Below are positions 13,801 through 26,211 of a DNA stretch of 64,000 nt, in pieces. The stretch's first letter is position 1. Every line of letters starts with the position of its first letter. Both the position numbers and the translations under genes were made by a program. The notes below the pieces were generated by a model. The model had not been told where the DNA came from. It did no database searches and worked only from the letters and a program-made list of their open reading frames with translations. The stretch comes from Ampelomyces quisqualis (taxonomy: Eukaryota; Ascomycota; Dothideomycetes; Pleosporales; Phaeosphaeriaceae): assembly GCA_018398575.1 (NCBI GenBank), contig JAGTXZ010000021.1, positions 2,294,001-2,358,000 on the forward strand. Reading direction: 5' to 3'.

Positions 13801-14910
13801 AGAATCTCTATTACTTTAGTATAAAGAATTCTTAAGATTACTACACAAGATAGGACTACTTGCATCTAAAGAAGAACTCTGTCTATTCTTTACTTAGGAT
13901 TAAACAGTCTTTATTTTGTTCTACGTTAATAATATTCTACTTATCTACTACAAAGATTACAAGCTTAAAGCTAAGGATCTATAGGCTAAAATCATTTGTA
14001 AATACAAAATCTAGGATCAAGAACTAGTTAAATAGTTTCTTAGGATTATAGTTATTTAAAACAGATTAGACAGAACAATTACTCTAGTTTACGACGCCTA
14101 CATTAATAAGATTACCAAGAAATTTGGTCTATACGATAGATCGTTCCCTCTAACACTACTACTATCTAAGAAGCTCTACAAGAACACTAGAGAAGCTAGT
14201 AAGTAAGAAATTAAGGCCTATTAAGAAAGAGTTAGATTAGTCTTCTACACTGTAATTATAATCTGCCTAGATATTGCCTACGCAGTCTTAAAGCTTTCCT
14301 ATTTCTTAACTAATCCTTTAGACAAGCATATTGAAGCTGTAGAACAGGTAATTATGTACTTGTATTAAATAAAGTTTGATTTAATTAAATATAGAGATTT
14401 TAATAGTTTAGAACTAACTATTTACAGGGATGCCTTCTTTGCTAATAATAAAGTAACTAGGCGTTCCTTATATAGTTATATAGCTATCCTGTTTAGAGAA
14501 GCAATCTCTTAGAAAGCTCTTAGGCAAGAATTAGTTACTATGTTAATAATAGAAGCTAAGCTGCTTACTCTAGAATACGCTGCAAAAGAATCTATAGCGC
14601 TTAGTTAGTTCTTTAAGGAGCTTACGCTTAATCTAGAAGATCTATAGAATATCTAGTGTAATAATTAGCAAACTATCTAGCTAGTTATAGAGAAAAATAA
14701 GCAGATATCTACAAAGCTTAAGCATATTAACATTTAGAATATGTAGCTTAGGCAAGAGCACTTAAAAGGATTATTCTAAGTATTTTATCTAGAATCTAGA
14801 TTAATGCTAGCTAATAGTCTTACTAAGAACCTTACCTATTAACAATTTCTTAAGTTTAAGTAGCTACTTAACCTTAAGGATATAAGTAAGTTACTTACAA
14901 AGCAATAATT
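10900..14910 (+). mobile_element. Ty1/Copia retrotransposon relic (RIP-degraded)
   Basis: With TAG/TAA read as former sense codons the + strand gives a Copia pol order. A GAG-pre-integrase segment is at about 11,540 and an integrase core follows at about 11,620-12,300. After a linker, reverse transcriptase spans about 13,470-14,200 and RNase H about 14,400-14,760. Copia landmarks include YNVVRAFLNA (normally DVKTAFLYG-like), FYVNNILLI at about 13,920-13,945 (normally YVDD, both Asp codons converted to Asn by G-to-A change) and IIEAKLLTLEYAAKES near the RNase H end. Integrase upstream of RT separates it from Gypsy. No LTR pair was recognised, so the ends are approximate. Confidence 0.8.
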
Positions 14911-16299
14911 TAGAATATATAAAGATTAATTCTACTTTTCTATCTACTAATTAATTTACTTACTCTAGAAGCTTAAGATTACTACAGGATCTAAGCAAAG
15001 CAAACACGCAAAAACTAAGACTACTAACACTAAATTATAAGCAAAACTATTTAGAAACTTACCTCTATACAGTTAAACACCTTATTAATTATTTTATAAG
15101 CCTAAGCACAACACTTAGTAATTAAGAAACCTAAAGCTCTTAATCTATAGCTTAGAGTTAGCAAATCTCTAACTGTTCCTATAGCTTTAGGTAAAGAAGA
15201 CAACAGCTAATCCTACGCTAGCTCTTAACGCTTAGGTATTAGAGTCTAAGCAGCCTAGAGCTGCTCCTTAAGTAGTAGAGCGTTAGGCAAGAAAGAGCTG
15301 TAGCGCTAGTAACTAAACAATAACTACTACCTACTTAGTATAAATAGAGCCTAAGCTATAAACCTACTTAACGCTCTACTAAACCTATATTCTCTAAAGC
15401 CCTAAGCAGAACGCGCAGGCTTAGCACTTAGTAAGCTAAAAGTTAGATTAATATAGCTTAAGCTTACCCTAAAACTACTAAGAGCTAGAACACTCTAAGC
15501 CTACTGCAAAGCCTTTGCAGCCTTAAGCTGCTAGTTAAGCTACGTATAAGCCTTCTTTAGCTTCTATAAACAAATTAGCTATTTCTAAGATTAAACAATC
15601 TTTAAAGCTTACTTTAATAGTTTTCTTAAATATACTAATAATAATTTGCATAGCCTGCTTACGCAGATTACCTAGACTACTTATATTAGTAAGTATATTA
15701 TTAATAGCAACTAAAGCAACCTATATCTTAACGCAAGAATAGTTTAGGTAAGCTATGTAACGCTTACTTATTATTAATCTAGCCCTGCTATAGTAGTAGC
15801 TGTTACCTTACTTATTAGTAAACTAAGAGGCGTAGTGTAAGTATAAACTAGAGTAAAGCTTTCTTTTTTTAACTCTAACAGTTTCTTTACTAGAGACTGC
15901 TCTACTCTTAGGTAAGAAATTGCGCTACTTAGTCTTGCGCTAGGATTAGCGTAGTAGATTTAGATTGTTAGTCTTACTCTTAATAGCAGGCGCAGTAGTA
16001 GCAGCAGCGCTCTTCTTATAGGCGCGCGCGTAGGCTATCTTGTTAACTATAATAGTAGGATTCTTCTTAGGTAGCTGCCTAAGTTAGTAATAGACTAGAT
16101 TAAAAGTAGAAAAACTTACTATAATAGAGGAGATTAAGTAAGTAGTTAATAAAGTAGATAATAAGGAGAATAAATAGATAGGTAGCTAGTTAATAAGTTA
16201 ATTAATAAGTTAATTAATGCCCTAGAGTATAAGAATATAAGAGTAGGTAGGCTTCTTATACCTAAGCAACGCGACTACTAGGCAACAAGCTTGCCTACT
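14911..16299. repeat. AT-rich RIP-mutated DNA, no recognisable gene
   Basis: The stretch is TA-rich throughout with no intact frame. It includes the small tandem TTAATAAGTTAA at about 16,191-16,218 and a short imperfect inverted repeat around 16,240-16,305. It lies between the Copia relic and the minus-strand Gypsy relic and may include decayed LTR or linker sequence of either. Confidence 0.5.
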
Positions 16300-18707
16300 A
16301 CTCTCTTACCTAATTACGTAATCTTACTTTATAACAATACGCGTAAATAGACTACCTTTTACCTAGCTAACAAGCTAGGTAATAGTAAACGCTCTAAATT
16401 AAAGCTTAGCCTATAGGTAAACCTACACTAATAGTCTGTTTGCTCTTATAATATAGGACTACCTGCTTACAAGACCTCTACACAAGACCTAGTTAAGATA
16501 ACGTAGGTTACAATTGTAAGCAAATAATACTAATATCAAATTTAATTACATATATAGTAAATAATTAGGAATTTATACGCTAATAACTTATGTTTAAGCT
16601 AATAAATTAAGTAACGCAACGCCTGCAATACAAAGCAGTATTACTATTTACCTTAATTACTACTTCTACTCTACTAAACAGATTAAGTAAGCTAATAAGT
16701 TTGCCTAATCTAAGAGGTGTATAACAGAGTATGTAAATTAGCAGATTACAGAATTGTTACGTAAGATACCTAAGTATGTTACTAAGGAAGTAAGAATACT
16801 TTTAGAATTAGACTAAATAATTAAGCTGTCTCTTAGCTTAGTATATTTAATCTAATCTATCTTTATATAGCATAGAAGAGTAGAAGAATCTTTTTACTTA
16901 AGATAATTTAATCTATAGTATTGCTTAGCTCTTACACTTATACTTTCTTAGATCTAGCTTAAGCTTTACGCTGTTACTAAGTAGTTGCGCAGTATACTTA
17001 GCTTCTTTAGTAAGAGGTTATAAAGCAGCCTATATAGAGCTATAGCTCTCTCTTCTAGCTTAATAGCGTAGTTAGTTCTATAGTACTGTAGTAGCACATT
17101 AGTAGCGTTACTGTTTACAACGTCTTTAAAGTTCTTAAGTTTAATAGGCTACAATAGGTATTTAGCAGAGAAAGATTATAGGCTGCCTACTAGAACTATA
17201 TACACGCTAAGCTTATTATAAAGAAATCCTATAAAGGTTTTAGCGTCTTTAACTCTTATTATATTAGTGTTAAGCTTGTAGCGCTACTACTTTAACTTGT
17301 AGTTAATAACAACACGTTCCTCTTTTAGGCTTAGTAACTCTAAAATAACAGGTTAAGCTACGTTAGCAATTCTATATAGAATAGTAGTAAAGGACTTAGT
17401 AACACTCTAGTTATTCTTTATTATTAGATAGGCCTAATAAGCGTAGAAGCTAGGCACTATGCTTAAGTTAGGTAGGCAGATAGTTAGTAGTGCTACGCTG
17501 TTAATCTAAGGAAGGTTTTTAAGTAAGGTAACTTTCTTGTTAATTATACTAAGTTCTGCACTATAGTTAATTAGTATTTGTATAAGCTACGTAGCACTAT
17601 TGTTACGCAGCGTTTTAAGTACTTTAATACAATTCTTCTATTATAATAGAACTTAGGCTGTTAAGAAAGAGAGTTCTTTTAGGCCTTCTTGTTTTTTGTT
17701 TGTATTAAGTTTAAAGTAGTAACAGAAGAGAAGCTATTAAGCCTTAATCTACACTTTCTAGCCTAATAGCCTATTTTGCTGCAATAGTAGCAGGTATTAG
17801 TTAGCTTTAGGCTTAGGTTTATAGTACTAGTAACACAACGTTATAGAGCTATTACGTTAGGTTTAGACTATAAAGTTTTACCTATACTAGGCGTTCTGTG
17901 TGTGCAGTAGTATAGTAAGAGTATACTACTACTATAGTATAAGTTGTCTTTTAGTATTACAGCGCGTTTAATAAGTTTCTTGCAGGTAGTAGAAAACTTA
18001 GTGTAGTTAGAAAAGGCTACTTTAATTTCTAAGTAGAGTTTACTATACAAGTGTATTACTAAGTGTTTCTACCTATAAGAGAAGTTTACCTAATTTTCTA
18101 ACGTTAATAGATAAGCTGTAAATTTGTTTCCTGTTTAGCTATCTTTTTAGACTGCCTTTTAATACTATATAGTAACTTAAAGCTCTCTTTTTACTAGACT
18201 CTTAATCTAATTAAGTAGAAAAGACATTATGTTACGCTACGCTAGCGTTCTGCTATTATCTTTCTATTTTCTCTATATCTATATTTGTTAAAACGTAGTT
18301 TGTAAGTACTAGAGAGTAAAGGTAATCTTTTAATTCTTAAGCTAAAAGGCTAAGGAGTCTAATTAAAAGGTAATAGATAGCCTAGCTTTAAAGTCCTAAT
18401 ACTTTCTAATTTCTTTACCTTTAAAGACAAAGATTTTCTTAATCTTTAGCCTGCGCCTTAGTAGCGCTAATAGGTTAAGTTAAAAGTATTGCGCTAGTAG
18501 AGACATATTGCGTCTACCTAGAGGTATTAGTTCTGTTTTATTAGGAGCGCCTAAGAGCTGTTTAGGGGTTAGAGAAGGCTGTTTACCTACTAGTAATTAC
18601 TCCTATTAGCGTACTTCTTTCTCTAGATTTTAGATCTTAGCTTACTTCCTAAGTTCTTAGCGCTAGCGCTTTAGCTGCGCTAAGCATTTGCTTAGACTGC
18701 TTATTAT
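16300..18707 (-). mobile_element. Ty3/Gypsy relic, gag-protease-RT part (minus strand), interrupted by a younger Gypsy element
   Basis: Read on the minus strand from 18,707 downwards, a Gag frame runs from the insertion point to about 17,730. It includes a VFKGKEIRKY-like capsid segment at about 18,440, a FLLNQIK-type segment at about 18,200, and a zinc knuckle read as C-YY-C-SKIG-Y-QARK-C at about 17,800-17,740, the knuckle His having become Tyr. A retropepsin-like region follows at about 17,610-17,200 (LINYSAELS, then PVILELLSLKEE), and the start of RT at about 17,060-16,750. The frame also continues across the inserted element into 25,809 and beyond, so one element was split. Integrase was not found; the 3' part is lost or unrecognisable. 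Confidence 0.7.
18703..18707. repeat. target-site duplication, left copy (ATTAT)
   Basis: ATTAT immediately precedes the 5' LTR and is repeated immediately after the 3' LTR at 25,804-25,808. A 5-bp duplication is the normal Ty3/Gypsy integration footprint. Confidence 0.85.
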
Positions 18708-18837
18708 TGTAACAAGCACATGCAAACACATGTTACATCTGATACCTTATAAAGGCTTAGTAACAGATTATGTAGGGAGCTAGCAGATTAGGACTAAAAG
18801 CGCTCCAATAGCGCTCTGACTTAGCTACTACGCCCAC

Positions 18838-18845
18838 TATAAATA
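18838..18845 (+). promoter_or_regulatory. TATA box of the Gypsy 5' LTR (TATAAATA)
   Basis: TATAAATA lies 29 bp upstream of the GGACAAG sequence at 18,867. This is the spacing expected between a TATA box and a transcription start, so the transcript probably begins near 18,867. The same box is conserved in the 3' LTR. Confidence 0.6.
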
Positions 18846-18866
18846 TAAGCCTATAGCATAGATAGA

Positions 18867-18885
18867 GGACAAGTTTCTCTTGTCC
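18867..18885 (+). promoter_or_regulatory. hairpin at the inferred transcript 5' end, complementary to the primer-binding site
   Basis: GGACAAG-TTTCT-CTTGTCC forms a perfect 7-bp stem with a 5-nt loop. The same bases are also complementary to the primer-binding site just after the LTR, apart from one extra base. In Tf1-type elements the 5' end of the mRNA folds back to prime minus-strand synthesis, and this arrangement matches. The sequence is identical in the 3' LTR despite RIP around it. Confidence 0.65.
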
Positions 18886-19008
18886 TTCTGTACAAGACCT
18901 ATAGGTGTATAGCTAATCTAGAATCTCTGATACAACACGCACTCCTATATACCTCTGATACGTATCTGATTTGATCCTAATAGCTGTACCTACCTGCGTT
19001 AATACATT

Positions 19009-19026
19009 ACAAGAGAAACTTTGTCC
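19009..19026 (+). promoter_or_regulatory. self-priming primer-binding site
   Basis: ACAAGAGAAACTTTGTCC lies 2 bp after the 5' LTR, where the primer-binding site of an LTR retrotransposon belongs. Its reverse complement matches the LTR sequence at 18,867-18,883 with a single extra base. I do not recognise it as a tRNA 3' end, so self-priming is the better reading. Confidence 0.65.
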
Positions 19027-22000
19027 TGCTAGTAATAGCATTTAGATAATATTGCTATTTACTTTTGAAAAGATTGCGTTAAAACGTCTAGAACCCTATC
19101 TAAATTAGATCTGTTTGCAACCTCAAATCTATTAAACACAGTTAGGATCCCTTAGATCTCTTAACAGCTAAAGCCTTTAGGTTTAGATCTTCCTATTAAC
19201 ACACAGTTAGGATTACTTTGGTAAAAGTTGCGTTTGGCGCCATAATAGAAACTTGGAGACTATTAATAACCTAGGAGTATTAGAGGCAACGCTAATGACT
19301 CCCCCTAAAGAACTAACTCTAGGAGCCTTTCTCTAAGACGACTCTGTATTAACTGTAACAACCTGGCAACAGAGTGCTAAAGCAAAAAAGACAGACACTA
19401 AGGAACCCTCTTAGCCTAGAGCTGCACTAAATCTAACCCTTGCCTAAATAGAGGTTAATTAATTATAACAAGATTTAAAACAGGCTCTAGCAGAAATTAA
19501 TTCCCTTAAGAAAGGACTAACTCTGTTAGTAGGACTAGACAAGCCCTTACCTACTACTAAATTACCCTAGGACAATTCTGCACCCTGCTGTTTATCTAAC
19601 AGCTCTACATCTAAGTACTTATATTGCTATAAGGGCTCTTGCTAACTTTAACAATCTGAGAAAACGCCTAATATAGATGATCTTAGCAATAGAAAAGATC
19701 CTACCTTCCGCTAATAGCAGGCCTTAATCTAGGATTAACTTAAAATTAACTTAGATTACTATTAGACTAAAAGACAACGCATGGCCTTAGTATAGGGCTA
19801 CACTACAGGATTAGCTAAGGGCTATCTTAAGCTACAATATTTATTGGATACTAATTAAGAGCAATTCTAGAACGCTGAGCAAATAGTTAAGCTACTTAAG
19901 TCCTATTTTATTACAGGCAATAAGGTAGCTGAAAGCTGTGTAGCGTTTGATTAATTACAGATAACAAAGGAGGAAACGTTCCCCTTATTTAAAGCTAGGT
20001 TTTTAAGTTCTGCAGTCAAGAGACAAGTACCTCCTTTAGAGTAGTTTTACTACTTGTAAACTAAGATTACGCTAGGGTTGCGAGCCCCTAACCTAGGATT
20101 TAGGCACTAATAGAAGAACTTATTTGATTAGATAGTAGAACACCTTACTGCATACAATATAGAGCAGAAGAACAACTTTACACTAAGTATAACACTAGCT
20201 GCTGCTAAGTTGCCAATTAGGTTAGCTTTACAACAGAATTTGAAGCTGAATTAAACTACTACTACTAACGCTCTAACAAATTCTGCGCTAGCCTATTAAT
20301 CTACAACAGTGCGTCTTTCTACAAAGACTTCTAAGCTAGAACAACAGAAGACTTTTAGTAGTTGTTATAATTGCAGTAAGCTAGAACACTACTCTAGTAA
20401 CTGCACAAAGCCTTGTGTGCGTTAGATTGAAGCTGTAGAAGTAGATAAGTATAAAGATGCTTAAGAGCAACCTGATTAGGAGGTGTATTATACAGGAAAC
20501 AGAAGCGCCTAGAAGGACACTTCTCTTTAGGCCTAAGCTGTTACAATCTATCTTACCTTAACCTTTCCTATTTGTTTTGCAGTCCCTATTTCCTTATGCC
20601 TACGCTTCTTTACAACTAAGGCCTTAGCTTACGCCTTAATACTCTTGTTAACACTAGTGCTTAAGGTTTCTTATTTTTGAATTTACAAATTGTTTTATCT
20701 GTTTCTAAAGCCTTGCAGCAACCTATCTAGAAGCTTTCCTTCTAGGTTTAGGTGCGCAGCTTTAAGGATTAGATTACTTCTTTAGTTACTTAATATATTT
20801 GACTACACTTGAATATTAATAGCTAAAAGATTTTAAACTATCTATTCCTTATCCTTAATCTTAGGTCTTAGGATTGTATACTTAGCCTCTAATAGTTAAG
20901 ACAATTTAAGATTTAATTAGACACAGATAGGTTACAGTTTATTTGGCTATCTAAGTACCTCTGTTTATACAATCTTTTACCTTCTATTCCTACTATTCTA
21001 CATTAAGCTACAGTGCTAGCTACTATCTATCTTAATGTGCAACAACGCAACGCCCTATAGGAGAAAGAAGACTATTATATCTAAAACAGTCTTTACTATT
21101 CTTCTTCTTCTATTTATTGTATTAAGGGATGCTTAAAGCTCCTATTAGCCTAAAAAATCTTAGAGATTCCTTATACCCTAACTAAGCAAACCCGCTTAGA
21201 GTCCAAATCCCCTCTAAGTACCTGCATAGCTCTTATTTCCGCTAATGTATTTTACTTTATTATAAAGAAGCCCTAGAACAAGTTCTTTACAACAAGCCTC
21301 TATAAGATTAACAGGATCCTTGCCTTCAAGGACAACGCAGACAATTAAAGCCAATTAGATAAGAGATTACCTGCCTGCTACTCCTAGTATTAGAATATAT
21401 TTAGCAAGTTGGTAGCTAATCAATTGCCTTCTTACTATCTGTATAATTATAAGATTGTCTTTAAAGAACTATTACTAAATGCGTTTAGTCTCTTGTACAA
21501 GCAGAATTAGAAGGAGCTTAAAGCTACTAAGGCCTACGTCTAGAAACACCTTTAGAAGAGTTTTATTAAGGCTAGCCAAAGCCCTTTTGCTTTACCTATT
21601 CTCTGTGTACGCAAACTAAATAGAGATATACGCATCTGTGTAGACTACTAGAAGATTAACGCCCTTACGCGCAAGAATGTCTATTTAATCTCTTGTATTG
21701 ATAAGCTGCTATTACGTCCTTCTAAAGCTAAGATCTTTACTAAGTTTAATATCTAGGCTGCCTTTAACAAAATTTGTATAGATCCTAACTCTAAAGAGTA
21801 TACTACCTTTTGGACCTGTTATAGTACATACAAGTGTAAGGTTCTCCCTTTTGGCTTATGCAATAGGCTAGCAATGTATTAGCGCTACATAAATAATATA
21901 CTAATTAATTATTTTAACAATTTCTGCATTGCGTATCTTAACAATATCTTAATCTACTTAGAGGATATAAACTTACATTAGGAACACGTCTAAAAGGTCC

Positions 22001-25000
22001 TAGAGCGCCTACGTACTGCAGGACTCTAAGTAGATATTTAGAAGAGTAAATTCTATGTAACTTGCATAAAGTATTTGGGTTACGTTTTAACAAACTAGGG
22101 CACTAAAGTTAACTCTAACAAGGTAGAAGCACTCTGAAACTAGGCTAAACCTACTATAGTTACTAGCGTTAAGTTATTTCTTAGTTTTGCTAGTTTCTAT
22201 TAACAATTCATTAAGGATTTCTTCTGTGTAGCTAAACTAATTATAAAACTTTAAAGTCTCTCTACACTGTTTGAATAGACTATAGACTGCTAATAGGCTT
22301 TTAATTAGATTAAAGCCTTACTCCTAGCTATTTCTACGCTATCTTATTTCTATCCTAAGTATAACACAAAGTTAGAAACTAACGCGTTAGATAGAGTAAT
22401 AGCAGGAGTACTCTCTTAGAAGCACCCTAACAACAAGTAGTATCCTATAGCCTTCTATAGTTACGCCCTATCTAGGGCTAAGCTCAATTAAGAAATATAT
22501 AACAAAGAACTTTTTGCTATCCTAAAAGCGTTTAAAAAGTAGAGAGCTAAACTTACCTCTATATAGAGTTGAATCTAGGTGTATTTAAATTACTGCTTCT
22601 TAAAATACTTTATAACTACTAAGGTTCTTAATACACATTAAGCACAATAGGCAGAGATTATTGCTCCTTTTAATTTCTGCATTAAGTACACGCCTAGCAA
22701 GCTTAACAAGTAAGCTAATATCCTAAGCTAAAAGGAATAGGACGTTAGCAAGGTTAAGGCTGCCTAACAAGACAATAGATCCTGTGTACTTCTAGGACCT
22801 AAACGCCTAAACCCCCTAGTTAACTCTAAACTAGCTTAGAACTACGTCTGTAACTAGCTAAAGATTAATGTTTTAGCTATTTTAGTCTAATCTATTAGTG
22901 CCCTCTTAAATCTTAACTTGTTAGAACTAATTAAAGCTCTGTTAGCAGAGAATTGCTGCTCCTTTAAGGAAGAACGCCTTACGCTACTATAGCTGTATTA
23001 TGTCTAAGAAGGACTACTGCTATATTACTTACGCCTATGTGTACCTAGGGATTTCTCTTTGTGCACCTAACTAATTAGAGAAGCTTACAATTAGGTATCT
23101 ACTGCTTACCTAAGCGCTATAAAGACGTATTAGCTCCTAGCTTAGCAATACTACTAGAAAGGCATAGAGGCTATATGCAAACGCTATGTACAAAACTGCG
23201 TTTCCTGTTAAAGATCTTATCTAAGACAGCTCTAATCCTAAGGGTTCCTCTATCTGTTACTAATTCCTAACAGGCCTATGCAGCATTTGTGTATAGATTT
23301 TAAGACATTCCTAACTGATTAGTATAGCTATAATTAAATTATAGTTATTATTAATTGCCTATTAAAGCAAGCTATTTCTATCCTGTGTTACAAGACTATT
23401 AACGCCTAGGAAATAGCTTATTTGTTTATCTAATAGGTATACTAATTTAGCTACACGCCTGAAAGCATAGTGTCTAACCACAGCCTCTAGTTTATGTCCT
23501 AATTCTAGTTTAAGTTCTGCAAGATCTTAGGCGTACAAATTAAGCTTTCTACAGCCTACTATAAACAAACTAATAGACAAACTAAGATTATAAACAAGTA
23601 TATTAATTAATAATTAAGGCCCTTTGTATCCTACTACTAGGACAACTAGAGTAACCTTTTGCTAATAATTAATTAAGCTTAAGCTACACTACTGCACTCT
23701 GCAATTAGTATAGCACTATACTAGCTCCTGTTTAGATCTAAACTATAATAGAGCTGGGATTAAGTATTATCCTCTTTAAAACACAAAGATGTAAACGTTA
23801 AGGATGCCTTAAGCTTAGCTACCTGCATGCATAAAGCCTAGCGCACAGCTAAAGATAATATAAAGAAGGCGCAGCAATAAATAGCTGCTAAGGTAAACAA
23901 ACATTGTTAACCTGTTAATTAGGTAGTAGGTAACAAGGTTTACCTCTTAACCTAAAACTTATCTGTTACCTGCCTAAGTTGCAAACTTGCTAAATTGTAG
24001 GAAGGCCCCTTTAAAGTTCTAGAACAAGTTAGCTATTTATTTTAACTAAAGCTACCTAAAGGATCTAAGATCTATAACGTGTTCGCTCTAGATATCCTCT
24101 ACAAGGACCCTAACAACCTCTTAGCTAGTTAGCTAAGCCTAAACCTATCTAGCATCCTAATTTAAGGCGTTAAAGAATAGGAAGTTAAAGAGATCCTGGC
24201 TAGCAAGCTATACTGCTCTATCCTAAAGTATTATGTAAAATAGGTAGGCTATAATTCTAACCCTACCTAGTACAATGCCTTAAACTTTATAGGCGCTCTG
24301 CACATGTTGTAAGCGTTCTATAAACGCTATCTAAAACAGCCTAGACTCTTATAAGCGTTAGCTAAGTAGATTACAGCATAAGAAAAAGAAGTTAAAGATC
24401 TTACAGCATTGCAAGACAATTATGTTAAGAAAATTAAACTTAATATTGCAACTACTACACTAGTAAGTAACAGCTATTAACAATAAGAGTCTTACTCTTC
24501 TATTAAATTTAATAGCAAACTGTTATTGCTACTAGTAGGACGTTCTTAATTGTTTAAATCCCTAGGTGCAGATACTAACGCACTACCTAGTAGTCCTCTG
24601 TTCTAGCCCTGCTTGCTGCAAGTACTAGCCTTCTGCGCTACCTTTTGCGCCTCCTCTTGCTCTGCTAACTAATTAGCCCTTAATGCTATTATAACATTTA
24701 CTAGCTAAGCAACTATACTAGTTAACTCTGCTGTACTCTTCTTAAGTAACCTAACCTCCTTAGCTATTGCCCTAACCTCCCTAGCTAGCTTCTCCCTCTA
24801 GTAATAAGCGCTAACTAACAAGTTAGCGTTGTTTATATTAGCTACTTATGCAGTGCTTACCTGCACAATAGTAGCTAACTAAAACGCTACCTCCTTAACA
24901 GCAGCCTCCTGCTCTAACACTACCTTATTAGACTTGTCTCTACCTAAGGCAGCAAACCTGCAGTTAAGGGCTCTAGAGAGGCTATTATACTCCTAGCCTG

Positions 25001-25504
25001 CATATAGGAGAACTAGGCAACACTTCTTATTTAAGAGTGTGCAATAAGCACACTTCTTAGATACGTTTAAATAGAATCTAAACTTAATATTAAAATAGCC
25101 GCAGGCAAAAGCCCTTGCAGCCTGCAGGTAAACAACCTAATAGGCTAGGGGATAAGCCCTAGAAGAGACAGAAATAGGCATTATGTGTATCTACTATACA
25201 ATTAGCTAGTAATTAAAAAAGGATAAGGCTTAGATAGCTTTAGGTATACAAACGTAAGGGGAAGAGTGTAGAGAAGCAGTATACTAGAGGGCTAGCCTTG
25301 TATATATACTTAAAAAGCTTAAGGTAAAGTTAAGAACGTTAAACGCGCTAGCGCGCTAATTAAAACAATAACAAACAGCTATATTATGTTATCCTAAAAT
25401 AAACTTAAGGTAAATAAGAGTTTATAACAATTTAGAGAGGTATCTAAAATAATACTAATACAGACCTAATCAATAGAGACTATTAATTTTAAGAAGAGGG
25501 GTAA

Positions 25505-25803
25505 TGTAACAAGCATATGCAAACACATGTTACATTTGATACTTTATAAAGGCTTAGTAACAAATTATGTAGGGAGCTAGCAGATTAGGACTAAAAGCGC
25601 TCTAACAGCGCTCTAACTTAGCTGCTACGCCTACTATAAATATAAGCCTATAGCATAGATAGAGGACAAGTTTCTCTTGTCCTTCTTTACAAGACCTATA
25701 GGTGTATAGCTAATCCAGAATCTCTGATACAACACGCACTCCTATATGCCTCTAATACGTATCTGATTTAATCCTAATAGCTGTACCTACCTGCGTCGAT
25801 ACA
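25505..25803 (+). repeat. 3' LTR of the Gypsy chromovirus
   Basis: This is the 299-bp partner of the LTR at 18,708-19,006, with the same TG...CA ends, TATA box and GGACAAG hairpin. It is followed directly by the right ATTAT duplication. Confidence 0.9.
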
Positions 25804-25808
25804 ATTAT
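25804..25808. repeat. target-site duplication, right copy (ATTAT)
   Basis: Exact match to 18,703-18,707 on the other side of the element. Confidence 0.85.
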
Positions 25809-26211
25809 TTCTTTATTAGAAGTGTTTTTCCTTAGTAAGTTAGCTAGTAGGCTTAGAGATAGATCTTAATCTATTATTATTAAGTAACTAGGCTGCTATT
25901 CTTTTACAAGGTAAAGAAATTAAAACTATAAGAGGTTTGTATAGCAGCAAAGTTACAAGATAATAATAGTAGTATAGATAGAAGTAAGTTAATTCTTATT
26001 CTATAGCTTTTGTGCAGAACTACTCTTTTGTAGATATAACTAGACGCGTGTTCTTATAACTAGAATACACTAGGTCTACACTAGTATAGCGCTATTAAGA
26101 CGCTAGAGCAGCTGTGCGCGTTTTACGTGTATAACAGCTAAGATAGCATTATAGTAGCGCAGGCGCATTACTGCGCAACTAATAGCTCTACGCTATAGTA
26201 TTCTTATATTT
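25809..26211 (-). mobile_element. distal 5' part of the interrupted minus-strand Gypsy relic
   Basis: If the inserted element and one ATTAT copy are removed, the minus-strand Gag frame that ends at 18,707 continues here without a stop for about 20 codons (read from about 25,870 down to 25,804). Beyond that the sequence is too mutated to follow. It probably includes Gag N-terminal, leader or LTR sequence. The boundary with the + strand copy at about 26,212 is approximate. Confidence 0.55.

Larger units (their letters stand above)
18708..19006 (+). repeat. 5' LTR of the Gypsy chromovirus
   Basis: The 299-bp LTR begins TGTAAC and ends ATACA (TG...CA). It aligns without gaps to the 3' LTR. I count 16 differences, 15 of them transitions, as expected of RIP rather than neutral drift. 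It contains a TATA box and a GGACAAG hairpin. Confidence 0.9.
18708..25803 (+). mobile_element. complete-length Ty3/Gypsy chromovirus with paired LTRs (RIP-inactivated)
   Basis: The 7,096-bp element is bounded by 299-bp LTRs and an ATTAT target-site duplication. Gag starts near 19,294 (ATG) and carries an intact CCHC zinc knuckle at 20,363-20,404 (C-x2-C-x4-H-x4-C). Pol follows: RT at about 21,500-22,080 (FGLCNR motif; YLNNI in place of YLDD, removing both catalytic Asp), RNase H at about 22,370-22,620, integrase HHCC region at about 23,040-23,210, and integrase core at about 23,270-23,600 (the final Glu of the triad reads Lys, QTK for QTE). A chromodomain-like tail lies at about 24,180-24,330. 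The C-terminal chromodomain, protease-RT-RNaseH-integrase order and self-priming signal place it among chromoviruses of the Tf1/sushi type. Many in-frame TAG/TAA stops make it non-coding. It is less decayed than the copy downstream. Confidence 0.9.
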
